From NCBI RefSeq assembly GCF_030150155.1, contig NZ_JASLGR010000001.1, forward strand, positions 1-64,000: a stretch of 64,000 bases of DNA, given 5' to 3'. The DNA is from Nocardioides sp. (GTDB lineage: Bacteria > Actinomycetota > Actinomycetes > Propionibacteriales > Nocardioidaceae). Positions 33,427 to 42,064 of the stretch are shown here, in pieces; position 1 is the stretch's first letter, and each line of letters opens with the position of its first letter. Both the position numbers and the translations under genes were made by a program. Below the pieces are notes generated by a model. It did no database searches. It was not told where the DNA came from and saw nothing but the letters and a program-made list of their open reading frames with translations.

Positions 33427-34920
33427 TCAGCGGTGCGTCGAGGACGACACCAGGGGAGGGGTGGTGCGGCTCATCAGCCATCGCGTGATCAGCGGACGGA
33501 GGTTGGTGCCGGACGTGGTCGAGAGCCAGCTCAGGTAGTCGGCACGGGTGACGCTGGTGCCCGCGCGGGCGGCCGGCCACTCCCGGACCAGCTTCCAGAA
33601 CGTCTTCTTGCCGACGGTCTTGCGGACCTGGTCCCACATCAGTGCCGTGCTGGAGTAGACGTTGTCGTCGGCGAAGTGGTCGGCCTTGTAGGCGCCGGGC
33701 GGCCCACCGTTGGCGCGGTCGTCGGCCTCGAAGAGGGTCATGTCGGCGAGCGAGTCACCGGCGTTGCGGCCCCAGGCCTGGTCCTGCCAGGTCATCTGCA
33801 GGTACGTCGCCATCCCCTCGTTCATCCACACGTCGCGCCAGTCGGCCGGGGTGACCTCGTCGCCGTACCACTGGTGGGCCATCTCGTGGACGAGCACGTC
33901 GGCGGAGTAGGAGTCAGGGGTGTTGCCCAGGGTCAGCGTGGTCTGCGTCTCCATCGCGCTCTGCGCGGGGACGATCAGGATCGACAGCGAGTCGAACGGG
34001 TACGGGCCGAGCCGCTTCTCCAGCCAGGCGAGCAGCTCGGGGGTCTTCTTCAGGGTCTTCAGCGGGGTGCTGTCATCGGTCGGCACCCAGTAGGCCAGCG
34101 GCACGCCGGAGGCCGAGGTCGCCTTCGTCTCGGTGTAGGCGCCGACCGCCAGCGTGGTCAGATAGGAGGCCATCGGCGCAGCGGAGTGCCACACCGTGGT
34201 GGTGCCCGCCGCGGTGTCGGTGCGCGAGGTCAGGGTGCCGTTGCTGATCCCCACCATCCCGGCCGGGGCGTGCACGGTGACGTCGTAGAGCGCCTTGTCG
34301 GCGGGCTGGTCGTTGACGGCGTACCAGGTGAAGGCGCCGTACGGCTCCTGCATCGTCCACAGCCCGCCCTCGGGGGTCGCGGTCAGGCCGAGCGGCTCGG
34401 CGTCACTCCGTTTCGCCGGGTCCTTCACCGGGGTCGGCGTGCCGGCGTACGTCAGGGTCAGGACGTGCCGGGAGTCGGCGGTGACCGGTGCGGCGACGAC
34501 GAGGTCCTGCCCGGTGTGGGTGCTGGTGACCTCCGTGCCGTCGAGTGTCACCTTCGTGGCGGTCAGGGCGGCGCCGAAGTCGAGGGTCAGCGTCGGGGAG
34601 GTGACCGCGGCCCTGAAGGTGAGGGTCTCGGTGCCGCTGAGCCGGGTCTTGTCCCAGGTCAGGTCGAGGCCGTAGTGCAGGGCGTCGACGACCTTGTCGC
34701 CGACGAGTGGGTAGACGGAGTCGGTCTGCGGGGTCGAGACGGCGGCGTCGTACGCCGTCTCCGTGCTGCCCGACGACGAGGTCGAGGCCGATGGGGACGA
34801 GGTCGGGGTCGAGCCGGACGTGCTCGCCCCACAGCCGGCCAGTCCCGCGGCCCCGGCGAGGAGGCCGAGTGTCAGGCAGGCGGCACTGAGGGCGGAGGGG
34901 CGGCGCTTCACCGTCGTCAT
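33427..34920 (-). CDS. M1 family zinc metallopeptidase, lipoprotein
   Basis: A 497-residue aminopeptidase-type enzyme. A signal peptide with lipobox LAGC and a Ser/Thr-rich spacer indicates lipid anchoring outside the cell. The N-terminal beta saddle is followed by the catalytic domain with HEMAHQWYG (His345, Glu346, His349) and the third ligand Glu368 in WMNEGMA, the HEXXH-X18-E pattern. The exopeptidase motif GAMEN appears as SAMET, keeping only the Met and Glu. The large C-terminal helical domain of aminopeptidase N is absent, giving a short form. Its ATG overlaps the stop of the PucR-type regulator by four bases (ATGA), so it is in that transcript. Confidence 0.9.
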   Translation of the reverse strand: MTTVKRRPSALSAACLTLGLLAGAAGLAGCGASTSGSTPTSSPSASTSSSGSTETAYDAAVSTPQTDSVYPLVGDKVVDALHYGLDLTWDKTRLSGTETLTFRAAVTSPTLTLDFGAALTATKVTLDGTEVTSTHTGQDLVVAAPVTADSRHVLTLTYAGTPTPVKDPAKRSDAEPLGLTATPEGGLWTMQEPYGAFTWYAVNDQPADKALYDVTVHAPAGMVGISNGTLTSRTDTAAGTTTVWHSAAPMASYLTTLAVGAYTETKATSASGVPLAYWVPTDDSTPLKTLKKTPELLAWLEKRLGPYPFDSLSILIVPAQSAMETQTTLTLGNTPDSYSADVLVHEMAHQWYGDEVTPADWRDVWMNEGMATYLQMTWQDQAWGRNAGDSLADMTLFEADDRANGGPPGAYKADHFADDNVYSSTALMWDQVRKTVGKKTFWKLVREWPAARAGTSVTRADYLSWLSTTSGTNLRPLITRWLMSRTTPPLVSSSTHR

Positions 34921-36104
34921 CGTGCCACGTCGCGGCCGGTGCCGAGGGCCAGTGTCAGGGCCAGCACCCAGCGCGGGTCGTCGAGCCGGGTGCCGTAGAT
35001 CTCGCGGAGCTGGGAGATCCGGTAGCGCACCGTCTGCGGGTGCACGAAGAGCGCCGCGGCCATCTCGTCACGGCGCCCCTGGTGCAGCAGCCAGGCCTGC
35101 AACGTCTCGAGCAGCTTCTCGCGGGTGCTCTCGCGCAGGTCGGCCATCGGGGCGAGCACCCAGGTGCGCAGGTCGGCGTAGGCCTCGGGGTCGGCGTTGA
35201 GCACGAGTGAGACCAGGTGGGTGTCGGTGTCGTCGAGCAGGCCCTCGCGCTGGGCACGGAACGCCCGCTGGAACGAGACCCGCGCCTCCCGCCAGGGCTT
35301 GGCCGGGCCGACGACGGCGCCGCGACCCGAGGTCGCGGCGAGCAGTGCCGGGCGGCGGTGGCGCTCCATGTCGGGCACCAGCAGGACGGCGACGCCGCCC
35401 AGGTCGGGCTGCTCGTCGAGCTCGAGGGTGGCCGGCGGCAGGCTGGACAGCACGGTGCCGAGCTGGGCGCTGGGCAGCAGCACAGCGGTGAGCGTGGTGG
35501 GGGTGGGCCAGTCGGCGTCGTGGGCGGCGTCGTCGACGACCTCGGCGGTGGCGCCGTCGATGAGGTGCTGGCCGAGGCGGCTCAGCAGCCGTTGCCGCTC
35601 GCGTCCCGAGGAGGCCATCTCGGCGGCGTGTCCGGCCACCGAGGCGTCGGAGACCTCGTCGATCCAGGCGAAGACGAGGGCGGCGAACTCGACCAGTGCC
35701 TCGGCGGACAGGCCGGCCGCGAGCGCTCCGCTGGAGAGCTCGCGCCAGGCGGTGCGGGCCCCGATCCGGTACGCCGCGAGGATCGCCTCGGGAGCGCGAC
35801 CGCTGCGCGCCTCGCCGCCGCCGAGGTCGAAGGCACCCTGGATCGCGGCCGGGGTGGCCAGGGCGAGGTCCTCGACCCCGCCCGCGGCGGCGGAGAGGAA
35901 GCCCGACAGCGCGACCTGCACGGCCGACTGGATGATGCCGGCCATCTTCCCGTCCGACCAGGCGTCCTGATAGGCGGGCACCTCGGCGATGACGGCGTTG
36001 ACCACGTCCTCGCCGACCCGGGGGAGGAGGCCGCCGATCTGGGTGACGATGTCGGGGGTGAGGCCGAACTCGCCGACGGGCGGGGTGTGACGCGTCTCGC
36101 TCAA
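34917..36104 (-). CDS. PucR-type transcriptional regulator
   Basis: A 395-residue regulator. The N-terminal half is an all-helical sensor-like region (RAPEAILAAYRIGARTAWREL, FAWIDEVSDASVAGHAAEM), with a GGDEF-like degenerate middle. The C-terminal PucR helix-turn-helix is clear: LLETLQAWLLHQGRRDEMAAAL, FVHPQTVRYRISQLREIYG and LDDPRWVLALTLAL. A TTG start at 36104 is chosen because GGAGGAGC immediately precedes it; an upstream TTG at 36131 is less likely. It is divergent from the reductase/desaturase operon across 102 bases, so control of that operon is the natural guess. Confidence 0.88.
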   Translation of the reverse strand: MSETRHTPPVGEFGLTPDIVTQIGGLLPRVGEDVVNAVIAEVPAYQDAWSDGKMAGIIQSAVQVALSGFLSAAAGGVEDLALATPAAIQGAFDLGGGEARSGRAPEAILAAYRIGARTAWRELSSGALAAGLSAEALVEFAALVFAWIDEVSDASVAGHAAEMASSGRERQRLLSRLGQHLIDGATAEVVDDAAHDADWPTPTTLTAVLLPSAQLGTVLSSLPPATLELDEQPDLGGVAVLLVPDMERHRRPALLAATSGRGAVVGPAKPWREARVSFQRAFRAQREGLLDDTDTHLVSLVLNADPEAYADLRTWVLAPMADLRESTREKLLETLQAWLLHQGRRDEMAAALFVHPQTVRYRISQLREIYGTRLDDPRWVLALTLALGTGRDVAR

Positions 36105-36123
36105 AGCTCCTCCATGCCGCAAT

Positions 36124-36203
36124 TTTATCAACGGTGAACAAAAAACTAGTTCATCTTCACGTCAGAGGCACATGAATCTAACCGTCTGAACCATCATGAT
36201 GGT
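36124..36203. promoter_or_regulatory. Divergent control region with two palindromes
   Basis: This is an AT-rich patch unlike its surroundings. It holds TGAAC(N9)GTTCA at about 36135-36153 and a perfect 14-bp palindrome ACCATCATGATGGT at 36190-36203, three bases before the reductase GTG. The latter could be an operator for the PucR-type regulator or another dimeric regulator; identity is not known. Confidence 0.5.
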
Positions 36204-36206
36204 CGT

Positions 36207-37319
36207 GTGAGTTCCTGGATCGCCGAACGTGCCGGCCAAGTAGCGGCTGCCCTGGCGACCCCGCTCGTCCCGTCGGACTACCTCGACATGTTCAGCCCGC
36301 TGCGCAAGGGCGCCGACCTGCGGGCCCGGATCGTCTCGGTGCACCCGGAGACGGCCGACGCGGCGACCCTGGTGATGAAGCCGGGCAAGGACTGGGCGGG
36401 CCACGTCCCGGGCCAGTACATGCGCATCGGCGTCGACGTCGACGGCATCCGCCAGTGGCGCGCGTACTCGCTGACCCACGGTCCGCGTGCCGACGGCAAC
36501 ATCTCGATCACCGTCAAGGCGGTCGATGGCGGCAAGGTCAGCCCCTACCTCGTCCACCAGGCGGTGCCCGGGACCCTGGTCCACATCGACCAGGCGCAGG
36601 GCGAGTTCGTCCTGCCGGCCCCGCTGAGCACGCAGAAGTTCCTCTTCGTCACCGCCGGCTCCGGGATCACCCCGGTGATCGGGATGCTGCGCAACCTGTT
36701 CCCGGTGACCGACGCGGGGGTGATCGTGCCCGAGTCCAGCGCCGGCCTCGACATCGTCTGCGTGCACCTCGCGCCGACCGCTCCGGCGACCATCTTCGCC
36801 GACAACTTGGCCGAGCTCGACGCGGCAGGTGCGGTCACCCTGATCTCGCGGTACGACGACCAGCACGGCACCTTCGACGTGGCGCAGCTCGCCGACCTGG
36901 TCCCCGACCTGGCCGAGCGCAGCACCTACGCCTGCGGGCCGGTCGGGCTGCTCGACGCGCTCACCGCGCACCACGAGGCCGCCGCCCTGCCGCTGCACCT
37001 GGAGCAGTTCCGCACCTCCACCGTGGTCGTCGGCGAGGGTGGCACCGTCACCCTGACCGGGGCCACCACCGGCGCTGCCGTCGAACTCGACCTCGACGCC
37101 GCCACCCCCATCCTCGACGCCGCCGAGGCCGCCGGCGTCCTCATGCCGAGCGGGTGCCGGATGGGCATCTGCTTCGGCTGCGTCCTCCCACTCAAGGAGG
37201 GCGCCGTGCGCGACCTCCGCAACGGCGACCTGATCGTCGCCGTCCCGGGGGAGACCGACGGCCTGAACGTCCAGACCTGCATCAGCGCTGCCGCTGGTGC
37301 CTGCGTGATCGAACACTGA
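36207..37319 (+). CDS. Ferredoxin-NAD(P)H reductase with C-terminal 2Fe-2S domain (Rv3230c-like)
   Basis: A 370-residue electron-transfer flavoprotein. The order is FAD-binding barrel (GQYMRIGVDVDGIRQWRAYS), NAD(P)-binding domain (FLFVTAGSGITPVIGMLRNL, YACGPVGLLDAL) and plant-type ferredoxin domain. The cluster Cys are 317, 322 and 325 (SGCRMGICFGC) and 358 (VQTCIS). In Mycobacterium the homologous Rv3230c supplies electrons to the DesA3 desaturase. Here the desaturase starts 15 bases downstream, strongly supporting the same role. Confidence 0.93.
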   Translation: MSSWIAERAGQVAAALATPLVPSDYLDMFSPLRKGADLRARIVSVHPETADAATLVMKPGKDWAGHVPGQYMRIGVDVDGIRQWRAYSLTHGPRADGNISITVKAVDGGKVSPYLVHQAVPGTLVHIDQAQGEFVLPAPLSTQKFLFVTAGSGITPVIGMLRNLFPVTDAGVIVPESSAGLDIVCVHLAPTAPATIFADNLAELDAAGAVTLISRYDDQHGTFDVAQLADLVPDLAERSTYACGPVGLLDALTAHHEAAALPLHLEQFRTSTVVVGEGGTVTLTGATTGAAVELDLDAATPILDAAEAAGVLMPSGCRMGICFGCVLPLKEGAVRDLRNGDLIVAVPGETDGLNVQTCISAAAGACVIEH

Positions 37320-37334
37320 GGGAGTAGTCCACAC

Positions 37335-38567
37335 ATGACCATCGCCGAAGAGCCCCGTCTCACGGTCGACCCGAACAACCCGATCGCGCACCTGAGTCGT
37401 GAGGACATCGAGGCGATCGGGCGCGAGCTCGACGCGATCCGTGCCGAGGTGATGGCCAGTCGCGGCGAGCGCGACGCGAAGTACATCCGCTCCGTGATCA
37501 AGACCCAGCGCGCTCTGGAGCTCGGCTCGCGCGCGGTCCTGCTCGCCAGCATCTTCCCGCCGGCCTTCATCGCGGGCACCGCGGGCCTGACCGTGGCCAA
37601 GATCCTGGAGAACATGGAGATCGGTCACAACATCCTGCACGGCCAGTGGGACTGGATGCGTGACCCGAAGATCCACTCCACCACCTGGGAGTGGGACTCG
37701 GCCTCGACCGCCGAGGGCTGGAAGAAGACCCACAACGAGGAGCACCACACCTACACGAACATCGTGGGGATGGACAACGACCTCGGCTGGGGCGTCGTTC
37801 GGGTCGACGAGGCACAGGAGTGGTCGACGAAGTGCCTGTGGCAGCCGGCGTACAACTTCCTCAACATGCTGCTCTTCGAATACGGCATCGCGGCCTACGA
37901 CGTGAAGTTCGGGGACTGGGCTCGCACACCGAAGGAGGAGCGCGACCCGGAGAACGACCGGATGGTGCGGGAGGGCTTCAAGAAGATCAAGAAGCAGGCG
38001 CTGCGTGACTACGTGATCCACCCGATCCTGTCGGGTCCGTCGGCGCCGTTCACCCTGGTCGCCAACGCGCTGGCCAACCTGGGCCGCAACGTCTGGTCGC
38101 ATTCGGTGATCATGTGCGGTCACTTCCCCGAGGGCGTGGCCACCTTCGAGCTCGACGAGCTCCCCGAGAACGAGACCCGCGGCGACTGGTACATCCGCCA
38201 GATGATCGGCTCGGCCAACATCTCCGGCTCTAAGGCCGTGCACATCCTCTCGGGCAACCTGTCGCACCAGATCGAGCACCACATCTGGCCCGACCTGCCC
38301 TCCAACCGGTACGCCGAGGTGGCCCCGCGGGTTCGGGCGATCTTCGAGAAGTACGGCCTGAACTACCACTCGGCCTCGATGCCGAAGCAGGTCGCCAGCG
38401 CCTGGCACAAGACGCTGCGGCTCTCCTTCCCCAACGGCTGGTGGGAGTCCACCACCGTGCGCAACCTGCCCTCCCAGCTCAAGAAGCTGCGCAAGGTCGT
38501 CAAGGCGACCGGCAAGGACCGGGTCCGGATGCTCAAGGAGATCGAGGCTCAGGGCTCGCGCTACTGA
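37335..38567 (+). CDS. Acyl-CoA/fatty acid desaturase (DesA3-like)
   Basis: A 410-residue membrane di-iron desaturase. The three His boxes are GHNILH (His98, His102), THNEEHH (His133, His137, His138) and HQIEHH (His311, His315, His316). Hydrophobic segments flank the first and third boxes. The sequence and its pairing with the reductase match mycobacterial DesA3, which makes oleoyl from stearoyl chains. GGGAG precedes the ATG. Regulation through the divergent region at 36.1-36.2 kb is likely. It would adjust membrane unsaturation. Confidence 0.93.
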   Translation: MTIAEEPRLTVDPNNPIAHLSREDIEAIGRELDAIRAEVMASRGERDAKYIRSVIKTQRALELGSRAVLLASIFPPAFIAGTAGLTVAKILENMEIGHNILHGQWDWMRDPKIHSTTWEWDSASTAEGWKKTHNEEHHTYTNIVGMDNDLGWGVVRVDEAQEWSTKCLWQPAYNFLNMLLFEYGIAAYDVKFGDWARTPKEERDPENDRMVREGFKKIKKQALRDYVIHPILSGPSAPFTLVANALANLGRNVWSHSVIMCGHFPEGVATFELDELPENETRGDWYIRQMIGSANISGSKAVHILSGNLSHQIEHHIWPDLPSNRYAEVAPRVRAIFEKYGLNYHSASMPKQVASAWHKTLRLSFPNGWWESTTVRNLPSQLKKLRKVVKATGKDRVRMLKEIEAQGSRY

Positions 38568-38629
38568 CCCTCAGGCTGGGCGGCGTGGGGCCGATCTGAG
38601 AAAGCGTCATGCTCCACAGGTTCCTCTCC

Positions 38630-38635
38630 TAGGCT
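38630..38635 (+). promoter_or_regulatory. -10-like TAGGCT, leaderless spacing
   Basis: TAGGCT is followed by six bases and the ATG of the metzincin gene. Confidence 0.5.
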
Positions 38636-38641
38636 GGATTC

Positions 38642-41242
38642 ATGCGTCGTCGATCGTGGGCGGTGGTGACCGTTTCGACGGCGCTCGCCGCGCTGGTGTG
38701 CGGATATGTGGCGGTCCAGGGTTCGGCTGAGCCCTCCACCGGCGGCTCGGCGACGACCGCCGCGAGCGTGCCGGTCCAGACCGGTGCGGGTGCCTCCTCG
38801 GCCGCGACCAGCGGCACGAGCGCGCCTGCCCACGCTGGTACGTCGGCTGCCTCGACGGCCACCACGGCCACCACGGCACCGTCGGGAGCGTCGGCCTCCA
38901 CGAGCGGACGTCACGGCGGCATCGACACCGGCCTGACGAAACCGATGCACGGCACGGCCGCGATCACGGCGCTCGGCGACGCGCTGGCCCCCGTGGCCGA
39001 GCGCGCCGGGCTGAGTGAGGACGAGCTCCGCGGCGTGCTGGAGACCGACCCGACGGCGTGGATCACCCAGGCGGGCCGGGTCACCTACCGCGAGGAGATC
39101 CCGACCGCCCCCGAGCAGGCCGTCGGCTTCACCGCCGACCCGCTCACGGCGCCGTACCCGCTGGCCGACACGTTCGCGCTGCACAGCCTGCCCGGCTCCA
39201 CCCACACCATCTTCCTGGACTTCGACGGCGTGACCGTCTCGGCCCGCAACGCCTGGCACAGCGAGCTCGGTGTCCCGGCGCAGACGTACGCCGGCTGGGA
39301 CCCGTCCGGCAACGGTCCGTCCTTCACCAACGACGAGAAGGCCGCGATCCAGGAGATCTGGTCCCGCGTCGCCGAGGACTACGCGGCCTTCGACGTCGAC
39401 GTCACCACCGCCGACCCAGGCGAGGCGGCGCTGTCGATGGCCAGCGCCTCCGACACCCACTTCGGCACCCACGTCGTCATCACCGACTCGACGGTCCCGG
39501 CGCAGGTGATCTGCAACAACCAGTGCGGCGGCGTGGCGATCACCGGGGCGATCAACTCCCCGATCACCGACTGGGGCGTGACGAACCCGCCGGCCGACCT
39601 GAACGAGATCGCCTGGGTCTTCTCCGACGGCACCTACAACATCCCGTCGAGCGTCGCCGAGGTCTCCTCGCACGAGTCCGGGCACACCTTCGGTCTGGTG
39701 CACGACGGCGACAACGCGACCGAGGACAGTTACTACGCCCCCGCCGACGGCGCCGGCCAGAAGGTCTGGGCGCCGATCATGGGAGCGGCGTACTACAACA
39801 CGGTCACGCAGTGGTCCAAGGGCGACTACCCGAACGCGCACAACTGGAGCTCGAACTCCTCGGGTCCGATCCAGATCCCGCTCCAGGACGACGTCGCGAT
39901 CATCCGCTCGATCGTCGGCAGCCGGGAGACGCTGCCGAGCTCGCTCGCCTCGCCGCTGACCGTCGATCCGGGCACCACGCACTACATCACGGCCGCCTCG
40001 CAGTCCGACACGTACGCGCTGAGCCAGTGCGCTGCCGGGGCGACGGTGAGGGCCAACGCCGCCCAGGTCGGTGCCGACCTCGACATCTCGCTCAGTGTGG
40101 TCGACGCCAACGGTGTCGCCGCGCCGGGCACGACCCTGGACACCAACCCGGTCACGGAGCAGGACGACGCTGGCTCGGTCGAGCCGTGGAACGCGCCGGG
40201 GTACTGGATGGAGGCGCCCAGCGGGCTGGGTTCCGCGATCACCGTCCCGGCTGCGGGCGGCCCGTACTTCGCCGTGGTCAAGGGCGGCGGCAACCTCGGT
40301 GGCAACTGGCTGAGCGGCGGCTACGACAACTACGCCAGCTTGGGTGCCTACACCCTCGAGGTGAGCGGCTGTGACACCACGACGGCGCTGCCGGGGGCAC
40401 CGCGCCTGCTCACCGCGAAGACCACCTCCGCGGGGACCACCCTGACCTGGGCTGCTCCGCTGAGCAACGGCGGCACCGCGCTGACCGGCTACCGGGTCCA
40501 GATCGACGGCGGCACCGAGGTCGAGGTCTCCGGCCGCACCTACGTCGACAGCACGCTGACGTCGGGCACCCACACCGTCTCGGTGAAGGCGGTCAACGCC
40601 GTCGGCGTCGGGCCGGCAGCCACGGCGCAGGGCACGCTCGCCGAGGTGCCGGGACCGGTCACGGGACTCACCGCCACGGCCGCCGCCCCGCAGCACCAGG
40701 TCACCCTGCGCTGGGGCGCACCCAGCACCGGTGACATCGTCGACGGGTACGAGGCGACGGTGACGTCGGGCTCGCGCGTCGTCGCGCACCGCACCTTCGC
40801 CACCCTTCCCAGCTCGTACGTCGTCACCGGGCTCGCCCCGGGGAGGTACACGGCCACCGTCCGGGCGACCAACCTCGGGGGGACGAGCACTGCTGCGGTG
40901 ACGGTGTCGCTGCCGGCGTACGTCGCTCCGACGGTGCCCGGCCGCCCGTCCGCGGTGCTCAAGGCGGGCAAGAAGGGCGGCAAGAAGACCGTCGTCATGA
41001 CGTGGGGAGTCCCGGCCAGCGCGGTGTCGCCGCGCCCGACGGCGTACCGGCTCACGATCTATCGGGTGGTCAAGGGCAAGGCGAAGGTGGTCAAGACGAT
41101 CACCGCGACCTCGACCGCAGTGAAGCGGGAGCTGGCGCTGGCGGCCAAGAAGGGCGTGACGTACGCGTTCACGGTGCAGGTCCGCAACAGCGTCGGGTGG
41201 AGCCCGGTGAGCAAGCGTTCCAAGGCGGTAGCGCCTAAGTGA
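38642..41242 (+). CDS. Secreted zinc metalloprotease (metzincin-type) with Fn3 domains
   Basis: An 866-residue exported protein. A signal peptide (about residues 1-29) is followed by a long Ala/Ser/Thr-rich spacer. The catalytic domain has the extended zinc motif HESGHTFGLVHD (His344, Glu345, His348, His354) and a downstream Met turn at Met380 (PIMGAAY), the metzincin pattern. A beta domain follows (about 430-575). Three Fn3-like repeats come next, starting at LPGAPRLLTAKTT, VPGPVTGLTATA and PGRPSAVLKAG, the last very Lys-rich. There is no cell-wall anchor. The Fn3 tail suggests binding to a polymer or surface. Substrate is unknown. Confidence 0.85.
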   Translation: MRRRSWAVVTVSTALAALVCGYVAVQGSAEPSTGGSATTAASVPVQTGAGASSAATSGTSAPAHAGTSAASTATTATTAPSGASASTSGRHGGIDTGLTKPMHGTAAITALGDALAPVAERAGLSEDELRGVLETDPTAWITQAGRVTYREEIPTAPEQAVGFTADPLTAPYPLADTFALHSLPGSTHTIFLDFDGVTVSARNAWHSELGVPAQTYAGWDPSGNGPSFTNDEKAAIQEIWSRVAEDYAAFDVDVTTADPGEAALSMASASDTHFGTHVVITDSTVPAQVICNNQCGGVAITGAINSPITDWGVTNPPADLNEIAWVFSDGTYNIPSSVAEVSSHESGHTFGLVHDGDNATEDSYYAPADGAGQKVWAPIMGAAYYNTVTQWSKGDYPNAHNWSSNSSGPIQIPLQDDVAIIRSIVGSRETLPSSLASPLTVDPGTTHYITAASQSDTYALSQCAAGATVRANAAQVGADLDISLSVVDANGVAAPGTTLDTNPVTEQDDAGSVEPWNAPGYWMEAPSGLGSAITVPAAGGPYFAVVKGGGNLGGNWLSGGYDNYASLGAYTLEVSGCDTTTALPGAPRLLTAKTTSAGTTLTWAAPLSNGGTALTGYRVQIDGGTEVEVSGRTYVDSTLTSGTHTVSVKAVNAVGVGPAATAQGTLAEVPGPVTGLTATAAAPQHQVTLRWGAPSTGDIVDGYEATVTSGSRVVAHRTFATLPSSYVVTGLAPGRYTATVRATNLGGTSTAAVTVSLPAYVAPTVPGRPSAVLKAGKKGGKKTVVMTWGVPASAVSPRPTAYRLTIYRVVKGKAKVVKTITATSTAVKRELALAAKKGVTYAFTVQVRNSVGWSPVSKRSKAVAPK

Positions 41243-41250
41243 CCCGCCGG

Positions 41251-41256
41251 TAACAT
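41251..41256 (+). promoter_or_regulatory. -10-like TAACAT, leaderless spacing
   Basis: TAACAT is followed by six bases and the crotonase ATG. Confidence 0.5.
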
Positions 41257-41262
41257 GCCCTC

Positions 41263-42060
41263 ATGGACCTGGTCACCTGCACGATCACCGATGGCATCGC
41301 CCAGGTGCGCCTGGCGCGCCCGGAGAAGCTCAACGCCCTCACGCTGCCGCTGCTCGACGAGCTGATCGCTACGGCGCACCGGCTGCGCAAGGACCCCACC
41401 CTGCGCGCGGTGGTGATCGCGGGGGAGGGCGACGCGTTCTGCGCCGGCCTCGACTTCGCCAGCGTGCTGCGCAAGCCCGCCGAGATCGCGAAGGCCTTCG
41501 TCCCGCGTCCGTGGCGTGGCACCAACTCCTTCCAGGAGGCCTGCTGGGCATGGCGGCGGGTGCCGGTGCCGGTGATCGCCGCGGTGCACGGACACTGCCT
41601 GGGCGGCGGCGTCCAGATCGCGCTGGCCGCCGACTTCCGGATCGCGACCCCGGAGTCGACCTGGTCGGTGCTGGAGGGCAAATGGGGGATCATCCCCGAC
41701 ATGTCCGGGATCCAGGCGCTCTCGGAGCTGGTCGGCATCGACCGCGCCAAGCTGCTCACCATGACCGCGGAGAACCTCACCGGCGAGCAGGCCCACGACC
41801 TCGGCCTGGTCACCGAGCTGGCCCACGACCCGGTCGAGGCCGCCACCGCCCTGGCCCGCAAGCTGACGGTGAAGTCGCCCGACGCCCTGGCCGCGGCCAA
41901 GCGCCTGTTCAACGACACCTGGGGCCGCTCGCCGCGACGCACCTTCGCCCGGGAGCGGGTCGAGCAGCTCTGGCTGCTGTTCGGTGCCAACGCCAAGATC
42001 GCCCGCGAGGCGGCGTTCAAGCGGGAGACGCCGACCTACAAGCCCCGCGCTCGCTCCTGA
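41263..42060 (+). CDS. Crotonase/enoyl-CoA hydratase family protein
   Basis: A 265-residue crotonase-fold enzyme acting on acyl-CoA. Oxyanion-hole segments are FCAGLDFASV and HGHCLGGGVQIALAADFRI. The position where hydratases carry the second Glu reads LEGKWGIIPDMSG, with Asp in the place used by dienoyl-CoA isomerases, so isomerase activity is possible. A leaderless start is likely. It stands alone between the metzincin and the DUF222 gene. Confidence 0.9.
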   Translation: MDLVTCTITDGIAQVRLARPEKLNALTLPLLDELIATAHRLRKDPTLRAVVIAGEGDAFCAGLDFASVLRKPAEIAKAFVPRPWRGTNSFQEACWAWRRVPVPVIAAVHGHCLGGGVQIALAADFRIATPESTWSVLEGKWGIIPDMSGIQALSELVGIDRAKLLTMTAENLTGEQAHDLGLVTELAHDPVEAATALARKLTVKSPDALAAAKRLFNDTWGRSPRRTFARERVEQLWLLFGANAKIAREAAFKRETPTYKPRARS

Positions 42061-42064
42061 GCCG

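Noticed and set aside
36105..36131. TTG at 36131 as the PucR-type regulator start
   Set aside because: It falls in the AT-rich control region and lacks a ribosome site. The TTG at 36104 directly follows GGAGGAGC.
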